In this document: piece after piece, positions 7,964 to 16,533 of the stretch
Layout: every line of letters starts with the position of its first letter
Numbering within the stretch: position 1 is the first letter of the stretch
Assembly (NCBI RefSeq): GCF_004793475.1
Contig: NZ_SRYZ01000004.1
Location: 62,001-126,000 of the forward strand
Reading direction: 5' to 3'
Source of the DNA: Bacteroides muris (ex Afrizal et al. 2022)
Lineage (GTDB): Bacteria > Bacteroidota > Bacteroidia > Bacteroidales > Bacteroidaceae
DNA length: 64,000 nt
Position numbers and translations under genes: made by a program
The notes under the pieces: generated by a model
The model's input: the letters and a program-made list of their open reading frames with translations, nothing else
Told to the model about the DNA's origin: nothing
Databases searched by the model: none

Positions 7964-10900
7964 CTATTTCATTCTGTCCGCATACATATTATACAGTTCT
8001 TCCACTTTCGGCTCGTAGGTTTCGGTGAGCTTGGAGTTGTACTTCTTCATAGCCTTTACTTCGGCATCGAGTACAGCCCAGTGGTATTCAAATTCACGTG
8101 TAGAAATCATGAAGCGGTTGTTGTCCAGACTCAGATACCAGGTCAGGTATTCTATGGCCTTGTCGGCAAGGGCTTTCATCATCTCGTCCGCCTTGTCGGT
8201 TTGGCCTAGCTGGTAGTAGGCTTCTGCCATCTGTACGGCACCGTTCTGCCAGTCGTAAGACACATTGTAGGCGGGAATCATCTTTTCGGCATAGTCCAGG
8301 GCAGCTTTAGCCTTGTCTTTCTTGCCTTCGCGCATCAGCTGCTGCACAAGCTGCGAGAAGATGCGGCGGTGAGAGTGGCACATGCGCATGGCGTTCTCGT
8401 CGATGTAGATGCCCGGCTTGTCGATGCCGCCGAACTTGAATTTGTTCATCAGGTTGTCGTACATCTTTTCGGAGTCTATCGTCACGCCCGTCTTGCCGGT
8501 GTCGAACGGGGTGAAACGATAGGCAAGTCCTTCCTGAACGAAGTGGTTCTCCATGTTCAGCTGGTTCTCCCTGCCTACGCTGACGGCGATGTATATGGGG
8601 CGTTCCCAGTTGGCCTCGCTCAGCATCTCGAGCATCATCAGCTCGCTCTTGTAGAGGGCGCGCTTGCCTTTCAGCGAGATGTGCATGTAGTCGGGGATTG
8701 AGTCGCCCGGTATCATCATGCCGCTGCGGCGCACGGCTTCCTTGTCCACCTTGATAACGATGCTGTCGGTAGGAATCACCTTCAGGTCCTTGTCCTTGGG
8801 GGCGCGTATCCAGTGTTTCAGGATGTTCTTCAGCTCGTAAGGGTTGTCTCCGAATTCCTTCTTCACGTTTACCAGCGCTTCTTGATTACCGTCCAGTGCC
8901 TGCTTCTCGGCTTCGGCATAGAGCTGGTCGATACTTTTCTTGTATTCCGGCTGGATGGGGATGTATTCGTTGGTGCCTTCCACGTACTCCATACGGTCCC
9001 ACGTGATGGGGAGGGAAGGACTGTCGTAGGCAGGACGCTTCATCTGGTCGATGTACCAGTCGGTCTGCAGGTACGAGAGGTTGCAGGTACGGGCGTCGGT
9101 GCGGAAACCTTCGGTCTCTTGGTTGTACCAGAGGGGGAAGGTATCGTTGTCGCCGTTGGTATAGATAATCGGGTTTCCGCTTTCTTGCAGTGACATCAGG
9201 TAGTTCTGCCCGAAGTCGCGTGCCATGTATCGGTCGCTACGGTCGTGGTCATCCCAAGTCTGGCTTGCCATCTGTATGGGGACAAGGAGGCAAACGAATG
9301 AGATGACGAGGGCACACGTTGACGAGGGCACAAACGCATTGGCATCACTTGCCTCACCTGCCTCCTTGTAGTCTTGTTTCCTCATCCGCTTGTCCGCTGT
9401 TTGTATAAGTCCTGCCACACCCATGCCAATCCAGATGGCAAAGGCGTAGAACGAACCGGCGTAGGCGTAGTCGCGTTCGCGCGGCTGGCTCGGGGTCTGG
9501 TTCAGGTAGAGCACGATGGCGATACCGGTCATGAAGAATAGGAAGAAGACCACCCAGAATTGTTGGATGCCTTTCTGTCCGCGGTAGGCTTGCCACAGCA
9601 GGCCGATGATGCCCAGCAGCAACGGCAGGCAGTAGAAGACGTTGTGCCCCTTGTTGTCGCGCAACTCGGCGGGCAGCAGGCTCTGGTCGCCCACCAGCCA
9701 GTTGTCGATAAAGGAGATGCCCGTAATCCAGTTGCCGTGTTCTATTTCCCCGCTGCCTTGTATGTCGTTCTGGCGTCCGGCGAAGTTCCACATGAAGTAG
9801 CGCCAGTACATCCAGTTGAGCTGGTAGGAGAAGAAGAACTTGATGTTTTCCCACTGTGTGGGCATGTTCACCATTATCATGTTGCCGCATTTGTCGTAGG
9901 GCACGTCGTAGCCCTTGATGTCCTGCCAAGCTTGGTATTGCTGCGTGTGAGCGCTGCTGTACATACGGGGGAACAGCATGTTCTGGGCGTATTCGTACTC
10001 AATGCGTCCGGGGATTTCGATGTACGAATCCTTTTCCTCGGGCGTAGCTTTCTCCTTGCGGATGAACTTCGTGCCGTTGTACTTGATACGCGGTTCGCAG
10101 TAGCCGTCTTTCACGTCGAGCGCCACTTGCGAGGTGAAGGCAGGGCCGTAGAACAGCGGACGTGTGCCATACTGCTCGCGTCCCAGGTATTCGCCCAGTG
10201 TGAAGATGTCCTCCGGAGAATTCTGGTCCATCGGTGTGTTGGCGGTGGAGCGGATAACGATAAGTGCATACGAGGAATATCCGATGACAATCATCATGGT
10301 GCAGAGCAGCGAGGTGTTCAGCGTGCGTGCCGATACGCGGAGTTTCTCCTTGACGGCTGCCTGCGTCTTCGGACGGAGGTAGAGCCACAATGCGGCAATG
10401 ACAATGACACCGATAACTACCGAGCTGGTGCCGTGTCCGTAGAACGGGATACCCAGCATGGCAATGGTGAGTATGAACGAGAGTGCCATACGTGCCTTGT
10501 TGCGTTCGGTGTAGCTTTCGTAGATACCCCAGATGAGGCAGGCTGCCAGCAGGATGATATATACGATGACACCCGTGTTGAAGGACATGCCCAGTGTGTT
10601 GACGAAGAGCAGTTCGAACCAGCCGCCCACTTTCACGATACCCGGCACGATGCCGTATAGTACGGCTGCAACCAGTATGCCCGAGGCAAGCAATGCCAGC
10701 AGAGAGCCTTTGGCATTGGCGTTGGGTACTTTCTTGTAGTAGTATACCAGTACGATGGCGGGCAGGCAGAGCAGGTTCAGCAAATGCACGCCGATGGAAA
10801 GTCCCGTCAGGTAGGCGATGAGAATCAGCCAGCGGTCGCTGTGAGGCTCGTTGGCAACGTCCTCCCACTTCAGTATGAGCCAGAATACGACGGCAGTGAA

Positions 10901-11356
10901 CAGTGAGGAGAAGGCATAAACCTCGCCTTCCACAGCGCTGAACCAGAAGGTATCGCTGAACGTGTAGGCAAGTGCGCCCACCAGGCCGCTACCCATGATG
11001 GTAACCATCTGGCCGCGTGTGATATTGTTTTCGTCTGTCACCACAAGTTTGCGTACCAGGTGCGTGATGCTCCAGAAAAGGAACAGGATACATGCGCCGC
11101 TCATCAGCGCGCTCATGTAGTTCACCATCTTGGCAACGGTGGAGGCATCGGAAGCAAATTGTGAGAAAAGGTTGGCCACCAGCATGAAGAACGGTGCGCC
11201 GGGCGGGTGTCCTACTTCCAGCTTATAGCCGGTGGTGATGAACTCCGGGCAGTCCCAAAAGCTTGCAGTAGGTTCGATGGTCATGCAGTAGACCGTCGCT
11301 GCAATGAGGAAGGTAATCCAGCCTACAAGGTTGTTTACGGTTTTGTACTGTTTCAT
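7964..11356 (-). CDS. DUF2723 multi-pass membrane protein with C-terminal repeat domain
   Basis: Large (1130-residue) inner-membrane protein of the DUF2723 family, related in fold to dolichyl-phosphate-mannose protein mannosyltransferases. The N-terminal half has about a dozen hydrophobic segments and an early acidic loop with FWDCPEFITTGYK (about residues 34-46), the position of the essential Asp/Glu in GT-C enzymes. A second hydrophobic block lies at about 600-720. The C-terminal 400 residues are soluble, with helical TPR-like segments (AKAALDYAEKMIPAYN, AEAYYQLGQTDKADEM). A lipid-linked glycosyl transferase role is likely by fold, but the substrate is unknown. It starts at 11356 next to a 22-bp repeat array that would lie in its leader. 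Confidence 0.85.
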   Translation of the reverse strand: MKQYKTVNNLVGWITFLIAATVYCMTIEPTASFWDCPEFITTGYKLEVGHPPGAPFFMLVANLFSQFASDASTVAKMVNYMSALMSGACILFLFWSITHLVRKLVVTDENNITRGQMVTIMGSGLVGALAYTFSDTFWFSAVEGEVYAFSSLFTAVVFWLILKWEDVANEPHSDRWLILIAYLTGLSIGVHLLNLLCLPAIVLVYYYKKVPNANAKGSLLALLASGILVAAVLYGIVPGIVKVGGWFELLFVNTLGMSFNTGVIVYIILLAACLIWGIYESYTERNKARMALSFILTIAMLGIPFYGHGTSSVVIGVIVIAALWLYLRPKTQAAVKEKLRVSARTLNTSLLCTMMIVIGYSSYALIVIRSTANTPMDQNSPEDIFTLGEYLGREQYGTRPLFYGPAFTSQVALDVKDGYCEPRIKYNGTKFIRKEKATPEEKDSYIEIPGRIEYEYAQNMLFPRMYSSAHTQQYQAWQDIKGYDVPYDKCGNMIMVNMPTQWENIKFFFSYQLNWMYWRYFMWNFAGRQNDIQGSGEIEHGNWITGISFIDNWLVGDQSLLPAELRDNKGHNVFYCLPLLLGIIGLLWQAYRGQKGIQQFWVVFFLFFMTGIAIVLYLNQTPSQPRERDYAYAGSFYAFAIWIGMGVAGLIQTADKRMRKQDYKEAGEASDANAFVPSSTCALVISFVCLLVPIQMASQTWDDHDRSDRYMARDFGQNYLMSLQESGNPIIYTNGDNDTFPLWYNQETEGFRTDARTCNLSYLQTDWYIDQMKRPAYDSPSLPITWDRMEYVEGTNEYIPIQPEYKKSIDQLYAEAEKQALDGNQEALVNVKKEFGDNPYELKNILKHWIRAPKDKDLKVIPTDSIVIKVDKEAVRRSGMMIPGDSIPDYMHISLKGKRALYKSELMMLEMLSEANWERPIYIAVSVGRENQLNMENHFVQEGLAYRFTPFDTGKTGVTIDSEKMYDNLMNKFKFGGIDKPGIYIDENAMRMCHSHRRIFSQLVQQLMREGKKDKAKAALDYAEKMIPAYNVSYDWQNGAVQMAEAYYQLGQTDKADEMMKALADKAIEYLTWYLSLDNNRFMISTREFEYHWAVLDAEVKAMKKYNSKLTETYEPKVEELYNMYADRMK

Positions 11357-11412
11357 TCAGATGAAATTCTTTATTATATAATCTTCTTATTTCCAGTTGC
11401 TTAATGCTTATT

Positions 11413-11500
11413 GACAGACACCGGTGTCTGTCGTGTCAGAGTCCAGTGTTTGTCACGTCAGACACTGGTGTTTGTCGCGCTGAAGTCCAGTGTCTGTCGC
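11413..11500. repeat. 22-bp tandem array, family I (copy A)
   Basis: Four consecutive units of exactly 22 bp begin at 11413, 11435, 11457 and 11479. The core of the first is the perfect palindrome CAGACACCGGTGTCTG; later units are degenerate (CAGTGTTTGTC, CACTGGTGTTTGTC, CCAGTGTCTGTC). The same family occurs at 37324-37433 and 52952-53039. It lies 57 bases upstream of the DUF2723 start. Confidence 0.85.
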
Positions 11501-11550
11501 GACAGGCCATATTGCCTGCTTCGGCATTACGCGGATGCATGGCACACAAC

Positions 11551-11765
11551 GCGACAAAGATAATAAATTCAATTCTAAATGAGTGACAGCAAGGTGGATT
11601 ATTAGGATAGGTTAAGGGAATGATGATTCTATAAGAGAGAATATCCGGCCGATAATGGAGGGGATGCAAAAAGGAAGTGTCCACTTTGCTTGCCCTGAAT
11701 GGACTTTTCGTTTATAACCGAAAACAGTATCTTCTTTGCAGCCTTTTTAGATTATGGACGAAAGA
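11551..11765. repeat. duplicated ATPase-leader block, copy 1
   Basis: This non-coding block is repeated at 14298-14577. Shared landmarks in order are TTCTAAAT(G/A), ATTATTAGGATAGGTTAAGG, ATGATGATTCTATA, GAATATCCGGCCGATAA, the palindrome TTCGTTTATAACCGAA (here 11707-11722) and TTATGGACGAAAGAA (start region of a DUF4143-type ATPase, here MDERK then unrelated codons). The ATPase body is missing. Bases 11766-11962 contain only short frames, none recognisable. Confidence 0.75.
11555..11562 (-). promoter_or_regulatory. minus-strand -7 box, possible DUF2723 promoter
   Basis: CAAAGATA on the plus strand reads TATCTTTG on the minus strand, a perfect -7 box. Transcription from here would carry repeat array A in the 5' leader of the DUF2723 gene. 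No clear -33 element is visible. Confidence 0.4.
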
Positions 11766-11962
11766 AAGCCTTACTGTGCTTCTTTGAAAACTGTAATTAT
11801 TGAAAATAACTCTCTTTTGAAATCGATAGAAGGCAAATGTAATGATAAAGCTTATTTCTGATTGTACAGTATTGACCTCCATCTGTATTCCTGTAAATGT
11901 TGAATCAATAGGTGCCACAGCATCTAAAGGAATTCGATATACAATTAGAAAATGCAAAATTG

Positions 11963-12003
11963 CCCGTCATTGATAAGATTTGCATCAATGACGGGTTTCT
12001 TTT
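11963..12003 (+). terminator. strong hairpin terminator of a lost gene
   Basis: Perfect 12-bp stem CCCGTCATTGAT (11963-11974) with ATCAATGACGGG (11984-11995), followed by TTTCTTTT. No intact plus-strand gene precedes it, consistent with decay of the gene once driven from the duplicated leader. A 39-codon frame starting inside it (11988-12107) has no recognisable homology. Confidence 0.7.
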
Positions 12004-12103
12004 CAAAAAAGCAGTATGCTGCAATAGCCGACAATGAATTGGCTATGAAGTTACTGAAGGAACGGTGTCCGGAGTGGACGGCAATGCTTGTTGTTTTTGA
12101 TAT

Positions 12104-12748
12104 TTAGTTTTTCCTTAGCCATTCAACCCTGCGCAAATCTGGCAAATGCTTAATTGAGAAATTCTCAAATTTGGCTTTGAAACCGTTACCGTCAGGGCAA
12201 GCTCCCATTATCCCTACCATGACGGGATGATTGTCTTGCAGCCAAGCGTTGCGCATCATCGTGTATTCCTTATCATCAAAAGAATAGAAAATCTCTACGG
12301 CATCCAGTCGGCGTACCGCCTTAATCCATACAAACGGGACGGGCTTATCCAAAGATATAATGCTCCAGTCACTTGTATGATGAGTTACAACGGTACTAAG
12401 ATTATATTTCCCGTCCACGAACTCAATACCGGCCTTGATATAGTTCTCGTGGTCGATGCGCAACATCAGTCCCGACTGGTCGAAACGGGTCTTGTAATCG
12501 CCAGATATTTTTACCTTCACTTCAAATTCCCCGCCACGCAATGTGTACAGAAACGGGGCATCATCCACTGTAAATCCATAGTGGGATATACGCCAATAAT
12601 CAGTCTGGGGAGTAACATGCATCGAAAGCGAATTGTTCTCAATTTTCCATTGTTCAGGTTCATTGAACCATTGCATCTTTTCCAATGATTGCGCCATGCA
12701 GGTAAATGAAGCAGCAATCATCATTCCACTCAATAGTAACTTTTTCAT
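12104..12748 (-). CDS. secreted DUF1349-like concanavalin-A-fold protein
   Basis: Exported 214-residue protein with signal peptide MKKLLLSGMMIAASFTCMAQ. The mature part resembles DUF1349 (YesU-type) beta-sandwich proteins: WRISHYGFTVDDAPFLYT, GGEFEVKVKISGDYKTRFDQSGLMLRID, YIKAGIEFVDGKYNLSTVVTH and a C-terminal GNGFKAKFENFSI strand. Such proteins are thought to bind or process carbohydrates, but activity is generally undefined. It lies 20 bases downstream of the acetyltransferase gene, so the two form an operon. No catalytic residues are assigned. Confidence 0.75.
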   Translation of the reverse strand: MKKLLLSGMMIAASFTCMAQSLEKMQWFNEPEQWKIENNSLSMHVTPQTDYWRISHYGFTVDDAPFLYTLRGGEFEVKVKISGDYKTRFDQSGLMLRIDHENYIKAGIEFVDGKYNLSTVVTHHTSDWSIISLDKPVPFVWIKAVRRLDAVEIFYSFDDKEYTMMRNAWLQDNHPVMVGIMGACPDGNGFKAKFENFSIKHLPDLRRVEWLRKN

Positions 12749-12768
12749 TTCTCAATATATTGTTAATG

Positions 12769-13326
12769 TTATAATTTTCGAATAACACGGCAAGGATTCC
12801 CGACTGCCAATGTTCCTGCCGGAATATCTTTATTTACCACACTTCCCGCACCGATGACACAGTTGTCGCCTATCATAACTCCCGGTAAGACGCAAACGTG
12901 CGCTCCTATCCATACATTATTGCCTATGCTAATCGGCCGTGCATATTCAAGTCCGCGATTTCTTTGTTCCACATCAAAAGGATGTCCGGCAGTATAAAAC
13001 CCACAACCCGGAGCAATGAACACATTATCACCGAACTTAACTTTTGCTTCGTCCAAAATAACACAGTTCACATTGGCATAAAAATTTTCGCCAATCTCTA
13101 TATTATAACCATAATCACAGAAGAACGGCTGTTCTATCAGGAAACTATGCCCCGATTTTCCGAATAGACTGACAATAATATCTTCCCTGCGTTTCGTTTC
13201 CGATGGCAGTAGATGATTATATTCATGGCACAATGCCTTGCATGCCTGCCTTTCGGCTATCAATTCCGCATCATTATTGGCATCGTACAGTTTTCCTTGC
13301 CGGCACTTTTCCTTCTCACTTATCAT
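12769..13326 (-). CDS. maltose/galactoside O-acetyltransferase-like hexapeptide enzyme
   Basis: Cytoplasmic acetyl-CoA-dependent O-acetyltransferase of the left-handed beta-helix family, 185 residues from the chosen start MISEKEKCRQGKLYDANN. The N-terminal Mac domain (residues 1-60) is followed by hexapeptide repeats, with a catalytic-His-type segment GFYTAGHPFD and the C-terminal DNCVIGAGSVVNKDIPAGTLAVGNPCRVIRKL. The frame extends upstream to 13383, but that would run through the -7 box and the family starts at the Mac domain. It is first in a two-gene operon with the DUF1349-like gene. Acceptor sugar unknown. Confidence 0.88.
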   Translation of the reverse strand: MISEKEKCRQGKLYDANNDAELIAERQACKALCHEYNHLLPSETKRREDIIVSLFGKSGHSFLIEQPFFCDYGYNIEIGENFYANVNCVILDEAKVKFGDNVFIAPGCGFYTAGHPFDVEQRNRGLEYARPISIGNNVWIGAHVCVLPGVMIGDNCVIGAGSVVNKDIPAGTLAVGNPCRVIRKL

Positions 13327-13346
13327 AAACAACCATTTAGTTTTTT

Positions 13347-13362
13347 TACCTTTGCAAAGGTA
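13347..13362. promoter_or_regulatory. palindromic divergent -7 element
   Basis: TACCTTTGCAAAGGTA is a perfect 16-base palindrome that places a TAnnTTTG box on both strands. On the minus strand ATTG stands 20 bases upstream, so the acetyltransferase promoter is convincing. The plus-strand promoter toward the LuxR-type gene lacks a -33 match. Confidence 0.65.
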
Positions 13363-13416
13363 GGGTATTGTTATATACTGCACAATGATTATAAATAACC
13401 ATTTTTATTTCTGGCT

Positions 13417-14172
13417 ATGGACACAATCGATATATTGAGCAAGGAGTTTTTCACACAGGATTTTGCGGAAGAACAACCATACTCCGAGTTGCTGGGCAAG
13501 TATAAGGATATAGCGCGCAACTATGCACGGATGGAGAGTGCGGTAGCCGTATTGAGTGATATGCGTACCAATATGAGTTACATTTATTATGGTAGTTTTT
13601 CCCGAATGCTGGAAATAGATAAATGCGGAGACGAGGGCAAGGTGTCTTCCATTTGGGAAAAAGAAATCTTCAAGCTCATTCATCCTGACGATTTGGCAGG
13701 GAAGCACTTACAAGAATTGTGTTTTTTCCATTTTGTCAAACACCAGCCCAAGAGCAAACGCACTGATTATTATCTGATAAGCAAACTTCGTATGAAGAAC
13801 GGCAAAAATAATTATATATCAGCATTGCATCGGATGTTCTATGTTTCTGCCCCTTCTAACGACACGCTGTGGCTGGCTTTATGCCTTTATAGCCCTTTAC
13901 TGTTTGATATTCCAGCCAAATGCCTGATAATCAATTCAGCTAACGGTCAAATGACAGAAATTGGCAAACAGGACAGCACAAGGATTCTGTCCGTCAGAGA
14001 AAAGCAGGTATTGAGCCTCATTGACAAAGGGCTGACAAGTAAGAAAATAGCCGAAACACTTTCTATCAGCATAAATACAGTTAGTCGGCACAGACAGGAA
14101 ATTTTAGGCAAACTTCAAGTGAAAAACTCTATTGAGGCGTGCCGGGTAGCAAAAGACTTAAAACTAATTTGA
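13417..14172 (+). CDS. LuxR-type transcriptional regulator with PAS-like N-terminus
   Basis: Cytoplasmic DNA-binding regulator of 251 residues. The C-terminal 60 residues form a LuxR/GerE helix-turn-helix: ILSVREKQVLSLIDKGLTSK, KIAETLSISINTVSRHRQEI and LGKLQVKNSIEACRVAKDL. The N-terminal 180 residues have a PAS-like pattern (MSYIYYGSFSRMLEID, IFKLIHPDDLAGKHL), suggesting a small-molecule or partner sensor; there is no receiver-domain Asp motif. It is divergent from the acetyltransferase/DUF1349 operon with a shared promoter region, so it probably regulates that pair. Ligand unknown. Confidence 0.85.
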   Translation: MDTIDILSKEFFTQDFAEEQPYSELLGKYKDIARNYARMESAVAVLSDMRTNMSYIYYGSFSRMLEIDKCGDEGKVSSIWEKEIFKLIHPDDLAGKHLQELCFFHFVKHQPKSKRTDYYLISKLRMKNGKNNYISALHRMFYVSAPSNDTLWLALCLYSPLLFDIPAKCLIINSANGQMTEIGKQDSTRILSVREKQVLSLIDKGLTSKKIAETLSISINTVSRHRQEILGKLQVKNSIEACRVAKDLKLI

Positions 14173-14223
14173 GCATCAAACAAAAAATAATATGTTTACC
14201 GTGGCTTGAGCAATGAGCCGGAA

Positions 14224-14265
14224 GTTCCCCCTCTGTCTCTCTTATTGTTTCAGCAGCTGTTTTGC
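14224..14265 (-). pseudogene. fragment of a GH9 gene 3' end
   Basis: Forty-two bases match 22773-22814, the last codons and downstream sequence of the GH9 gene at 22791-25325, with three mismatches. Read on the minus strand it encodes AKQLLKQ followed by the same stop codon and the CCCTCTG terminator half-stem. The rest of the gene is absent. The flanks (14173-14223, 14266-14297) hold nothing recognisable. Confidence 0.6.
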
Positions 14266-14297
14266 CATCGCTTAGTCAACGTATTGGCATATATGGG

Positions 14298-14577
14298 CGC
14301 AAATATAATGATTTCGCTTCTAAATAGGTGACAATAAGCAGCATTATTAGGATAGGTTAAGGGATTTGCTGCATCTATAGATGCAGCACGGTGGAAGTAT
14401 AGATGCAGCGCGGTGGAAGTATAGATGCAACAATGATGATTCTATAGAGGGAATATCCGGCCGATAAAGGGGGATGCGGAAAGGAAATATCCTCCTTGCT
14501 TGTCTAAATGAATCTTTCGTTTATAACCGAAAATCTAGCCTTTTTCGCAAATTTTTCAGGTTATGAACGAAAGAGTT
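14298..14577. repeat. duplicated ATPase-leader block, copy 2
   Basis: Homologous to 11551-11765 with the same ordered landmarks. It differs by a roughly 70-base insertion of 22-bp tandem units (14367-14441). It ends in a decayed start region (GGTTATGAACGAAAGAG at 14559-14575, encoding MNERV and a few more codons before a stop). A third, intact promoter/start copy follows at 14588-14648. The palindrome TTCGTTTATAACCGAA is at 14516-14531, but the -7 box after it is degenerate. Confidence 0.75.
14367..14441. repeat. 22-bp tandem array, family II (copy D)
   Basis: A perfect 22-base palindrome at 14367-14388 (core CTGCATCTATAGATGCAG) leads into units of exactly 22 bp starting at 14376, 14398 and 14420 (TATAGATGCAGC..GGTGGAAG). 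The third is partial. The units are related, in the opposite orientation, to the array at 45769-45834. The array is absent from the other copy of this leader. Confidence 0.8.
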
Positions 14578-14587
14578 GATAGAAATA

Positions 14588-14617
14588 TTCGTTTATAACC
14601 GAAAATTGTTATCTTTG
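14588..14617 (+). promoter_or_regulatory. promoter with palindromic operator for the DUF4143 ATPase
   Basis: TTCGTTTATAACCGAA (14588-14603) is a near-perfect palindrome directly upstream of a perfect -7 box TATCTTTG (14610-14617), 18 bases before the ATG. A half-site-like GGTTATGGACGAA recurs over the start codon. Autoregulation or repressor control is likely (inference). Confidence 0.6.
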
Positions 14618-14634
14618 CAACTAAAGTTTAGGTT

Positions 14635-15906
14635 ATGGACGAAAGAATGGATATACTTAGGAAGTACAATCTCTGGACAGAAGGAGATTTTGACTTCGGT
14701 TTCATGCGGGTAGCTTATACCGGCAGAATCATGGACTACGTAGGTAATCGTCTTGTAAAGGTGCTTATCGGTCAGCGGCGTACCGGAAAAAGTTATGTGT
14801 TGAGACAGATAGCAAGGGAACTGATAAGAAACGGTGTCCCTCCGCAGAACACCTTGTTCATCAACCGGGAACTGAGCGACTTTGCTTTCTTGAAGACTCA
14901 CAAGGATTTGGAAGAGTTGGTGGCGCTTTATAAAAGCGAACTGCACCCTCAGGGAAGGATGTATATTTTCATCGACGAAGTGCAGCTCATCCAAGAATGG
15001 GAAAAGTCGGTCAATTCTTATTCGCAGGACTATACCGAGGAGTACGAGCTCTTTATCAGCGGCTCCAACTCACGGATGCTGTCCGGTGAGCTTGCCACGC
15101 TGCTTTCCGGGCGATACGTCCAATTTCCGATATATCCCTTCAGCTATCAGGAGTATACAGAGATAAGGCATCTGGAACAGAACCGTGAGAGCTATATGGG
15201 CTATATGAATACGGGCGGAATCCCGGAACTTTTTGTCTTGCCCGAAAAGCAGGAGGTGCAGCGCAATTACTTGTCTGCCTTGAAGGACACCATCTTGCTG
15301 AAGGACATCATCCAACGCTACAGCATACGTGACCCCCGACTGCTTGAGGACCTTTTTGCGTTTCTTGTAGGCAATGCCTCTAATTTAGTGTCCATCGGCA
15401 ACATCGTGAACTATTTCAAGAGCCAGGGCCGGAAGACGAGCTATGATGCCGTGGCTGCCTACATAGGCTATATCGAAGACTCGTTCTTGGCGTATCGTTG
15501 TGAACGCTTTGACTTGCGCGGAAAGGAAATACTGTCCGGTACGGCGAAATATTACATCAACGACCTTGCCTTTAAGAATTTCCTCTATCCCGGAACAGCC
15601 TATGGTGTGGGTTATAAACTGGAGAATCTTGTCTATCTGGAGTTACTCAGGGCAGGCTATGATGTCTATACCGGATGTGCCAAAGAGAAGGAAGTGGATT
15701 TCGTGGCACGGAAAGGCGACCGCACGGTTTATCTGCAATCCACTTATATGTTGGTTGACGAGCAGACGATGCGTCGTGAGTATGCTTCGTTGGAGTCGAT
15801 ACAAGATAATTATGAGAAACTGGTTGTTTCGCTTGATGATTTCTGTCTGCCATCCAATGAAGGAATACGGCATGTGCGGGCGTGGGAACTGCATGGGTTG
15901 TTGTAA
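14635..15906 (+). CDS. AAA ATPase with DUF4143 domain
   Basis: Cytoplasmic ATP-binding protein of 423 residues. An N-terminal AAA_14 module carries Walker A GQRRTGKS (residues 46-53), Walker B IFIDE (111-115) and a sensor-like FISGSNSRML. The C-terminal DUF4143 region ends with a nuclease-like beta fold containing EVDFVARKGDRTVYLQ, in which the E-V-D-F element resembles PD-(D/E)XK motifs. Such proteins are abundant, often strain-variable genes in Bacteroides; their biological role is not established. It is monocistronic, and start codon and promoter agree. Two decayed copies of its leader lie upstream. Confidence 0.85.
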   Translation: MDERMDILRKYNLWTEGDFDFGFMRVAYTGRIMDYVGNRLVKVLIGQRRTGKSYVLRQIARELIRNGVPPQNTLFINRELSDFAFLKTHKDLEELVALYKSELHPQGRMYIFIDEVQLIQEWEKSVNSYSQDYTEEYELFISGSNSRMLSGELATLLSGRYVQFPIYPFSYQEYTEIRHLEQNRESYMGYMNTGGIPELFVLPEKQEVQRNYLSALKDTILLKDIIQRYSIRDPRLLEDLFAFLVGNASNLVSIGNIVNYFKSQGRKTSYDAVAAYIGYIEDSFLAYRCERFDLRGKEILSGTAKYYINDLAFKNFLYPGTAYGVGYKLENLVYLELLRAGYDVYTGCAKEKEVDFVARKGDRTVYLQSTYMLVDEQTMRREYASLESIQDNYEKLVVSLDDFCLPSNEGIRHVRAWELHGLL

Positions 15907-16100
15907 AAGGTGCTGAAAGGCAGTAATATCCTTATATTTTTGACAAAAAGTAATGTTTCTGTAGATTTCTCTGCCGCACATGGTTGGGCAGAAGGACGAA
16001 TTTAGGATATATTGTGGATATTGGGGTCATAAAGATGCGTTCTTCTTGCATATTCTTCCGCTTTTGTAGGGCTTTTATGCAGAAATTGGCTACACCTTTA

Positions 16101-16188
16101 AGCTAAAAGGGTGATTGCTTTTTACTAAAAGGGGTATTGCGTTTTAGTAAAACGGTTACTCTGTTTTAGTAAAACGTTCTTTTGCTTT
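16101..16188. repeat. 22-bp tandem array, family III (copy F)
   Basis: Four units of exactly 22 bp start at 16101, 16123, 16145 and 16167, each with a TTTTAGTAAAACG-type imperfect palindrome (AGCTAAAAGGG, TACTAAAAGGGG, TAGTAAAACGG, TAGTAAAACG). It lies in the 826-base gap between the DUF4143 ATPase and the BACON gene. The rest of that gap up to 16533 shows no supported gene. Confidence 0.8.
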
Positions 16189-16533
16189 TGCATTTTCGGT
16201 GTATCCGGGCTTTCGGAGAGGTGATTCCGATTTATTGGAAGGACGTTCGTTTTGGTATAATACTTATAACTTGACACTTATGGATTTTCGCTCTCGTATT
16301 TCTTTCTGTGTGGATAATCGGTCGGAAGTACGGGATTCTCGTGCGATAGAAAATACAAAGTGTCAGAATGACAAAACCGGATTTATCTTCTGTATGCATC
16401 AGCCTCAAAAATACTTTCCAATCTTTTTCTTGTTTTCATTCTTTATCGTTAAATTTGCCATCGAAGCAAGGAAGTGTCCTTAGCTTCAATGTTTTGTGAA
16501 ATGATATTGTAAGAAGCGTTGTGCTTCATTCTT

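Noticed and set aside
11404..11586. 60-codon frame across repeat array A
   Set aside because: Translation of 22-bp repeats; 22 is not a multiple of 3, so units are read in changing frames, which argues against selection for protein.
13326..13383. Upstream extension of the acetyltransferase (19 additional residues)
   Set aside because: It would place the start codon upstream of the -7 box and adds residues not found in the Mac-domain family.
16199..16483. 94-codon frame
   Set aside because: No motif, no promoter, unusual composition; it lies in a gap with repeat debris.
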